Shown: positions 15,387 through 15,999 of the stretch, in pieces
Position numbering within the stretch: position 1 is the first letter of the stretch
Layout of the letters: each line of letters starts with the position of its first letter
Assembly: GCA_031285085.1 (NCBI GenBank)
Contig: JAITWW010000034.1
Coordinates: 1-15,999 of the forward strand
DNA from: Candidatus Methanofilum arcanum
Lineage (GTDB): Archaea; Halobacteriota; Methanomicrobia; Methanomicrobiales; Methanospirillaceae
Length of the DNA stretch: 15,999 bases
Direction of reading: 5' to 3'
Notes under the pieces: model-generated
Database searches by the model: none
What the model was told of the DNA's origin: nothing
The model's input: only the letters and a program-made list of their open reading frames with translations
Made by a program: the position numbers and the translations under genes

Positions 15387-15999
15387 GTGCGAGATCCGGT
15401 AACTGCTTTTGAATATCCACAAGAATGGATTTTAGCATCAAACCCTGCACATCATCTGGATATCGCAGCAGGATTTCTCGTGCTGACCTCATCAGGTATG
15501 GTTCTTCGTCGTGGGTATACCACAGGTGCAACGATGGCAGCAGCAGCATATGCAGCGGTGTGTTCGATGAAGAAAGAGATCAGTTCGTCTCCGGTTCTGC
15601 TTCCATGTGGGATTATGGTCAACATACAAGCAGAAGGAAAAGATGGGGTTGGTATCTCTGAAAAATATTCTGGTGATTATCCAGATGATATAACTGCGAA
15701 AGCCCGCTGCATTGCAGAAGCAGTGCCATACTCTCATATTGATATCATTGCAGGAGATGGAATTGGGGTATTTGTACGTGATACACCAAGATACCAAAAG
15801 GGTGATCCTGCTATCAGTCCGCCTGCTCGTTGGTGTATTATGAGTGCAATTGCTTCTGCATGCAAAGAGATTCACATTGTTGGCGCTCAGGTGAGGCTCT
15901 CTGTAAAAGATGGGGCAGAGATCGCAAAAAAAACTCTCAATCCAAAGATCGGTGTTGTAGGTGGGATATCGATTCTTGGAACAACTGGTTTTGTGGAGC
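15387..15999 (+). CDS. cbiD: Cobalt-precorrin-5B C1-methyltransferase (3' end outside window)
   Basis: CbiD methylates C1 during anaerobic corrin synthesis. About 204 residues are visible. They begin MRDPVTAFEYPQEW from GTG 15387, which has GAGTGA five bases upstream. The family signature VLRRGYTTGATMAAAA starts at residue 39, followed by ISPPARW and a VGGISILGTTG segment close to the edge. A TTG at 15372 inside cbiC is a weaker alternative start. The frame stays open to the window end, so the gene is partial by position only. It follows cbiC after four bases and is probably cotranscribed. Confidence 0.93.
   Translation, partial: MRDPVTAFEYPQEWILASNPAHHLDIAAGFLVLTSSGMVLRRGYTTGATMAAAAYAAVCSMKKEISSSPVLLPCGIMVNIQAEGKDGVGISEKYSGDYPDDITAKARCIAEAVPYSHIDIIAGDGIGVFVRDTPRYQKGDPAISPPARWCIMSAIASACKEIHIVGAQVRLSVKDGAEIAKKTLNPKIGVVGGISILGTTGFVE

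Noticed and set aside
15091..15549. Minus-strand frame of 152 codons opposite cbiC and cbiD
   Set aside because: It is antisense to two recognisable cobalamin genes and arises from their codon bias.

Overview
The window comes from a methanogenic archaeon, most probably a Methanomicrobiales or close relative. The evidence is the archaea-type front end of the shikimate pathway (ADTH synthase plus 3-dehydroquinate synthase II), a GHMP-type shikimate kinase, a DUF460/COG2433 protein, archaeal TATA boxes with GGTGA-like ribosome binding sites, and the early-cobalt (anaerobic) cobalamin genes. The genus cannot be fixed from the sequence alone.

Layout. Positions 1-75 hold the first codons of a leftward gene that runs off the window. 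Positions 82-218 hold two near-perfect 32-nt palindromes in inverted orientation (38-bp perfect inverted repeat). A rightward gene for a DUF460 RNase H-fold/coiled-coil protein follows (479-2537). Its 5' end lacks an in-frame start, probably because of a one-base indel in an A5 run. On the minus strand, 10164 down to 2582, lies a complete aromatic operon: ADTH synthase, DHQ synthase II, fused DHQ dehydratase-shikimate dehydrogenase, archaeal shikimate kinase, EPSP synthase, chorismate synthase, and a chorismate mutase-prephenate dehydrogenase fusion whose mutase domain begins upstream of the first ATG. The first six genes overlap by 1-4 nt (GTGA, TAATG or ATGA), so they are probably translationally coupled. 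The tyrosine-branch gene has its own TATA-like box and ribosome binding site.

Upstream of the aromatic operon (10272-10566, plus strand) is a decayed C-terminal piece of an ISAs1-family transposase carrying a 13-bp tandem duplication. Next is a leftward PTPS/QueD-family gene lacking the usual catalytic Cys. A divergent regulatory region (11107-11562) with several short repeats leads into a rightward cobalamin cluster, cbiL-cbiF-cbiG-cbiH-cbiC-cbiD, the last cut by the window edge.

Together the aromatic genes convert ADTH precursors through chorismate to 4-hydroxyphenylpyruvate. The cobalamin genes methylate and contract the corrin ring, supplying the corrinoid cofactor methanogens need for methyl transfer. 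Codon choice in the aromatic operon (frequent ATA and AGA/AGG) differs from the genes on both sides. With the adjacent transposase relic, this suggests the operon was acquired as a block. The main oddities are that operon's history, the hidden AroQ domain without a normal start, a CbiC without the usual catalytic His, and the paired palindromes at the left end.
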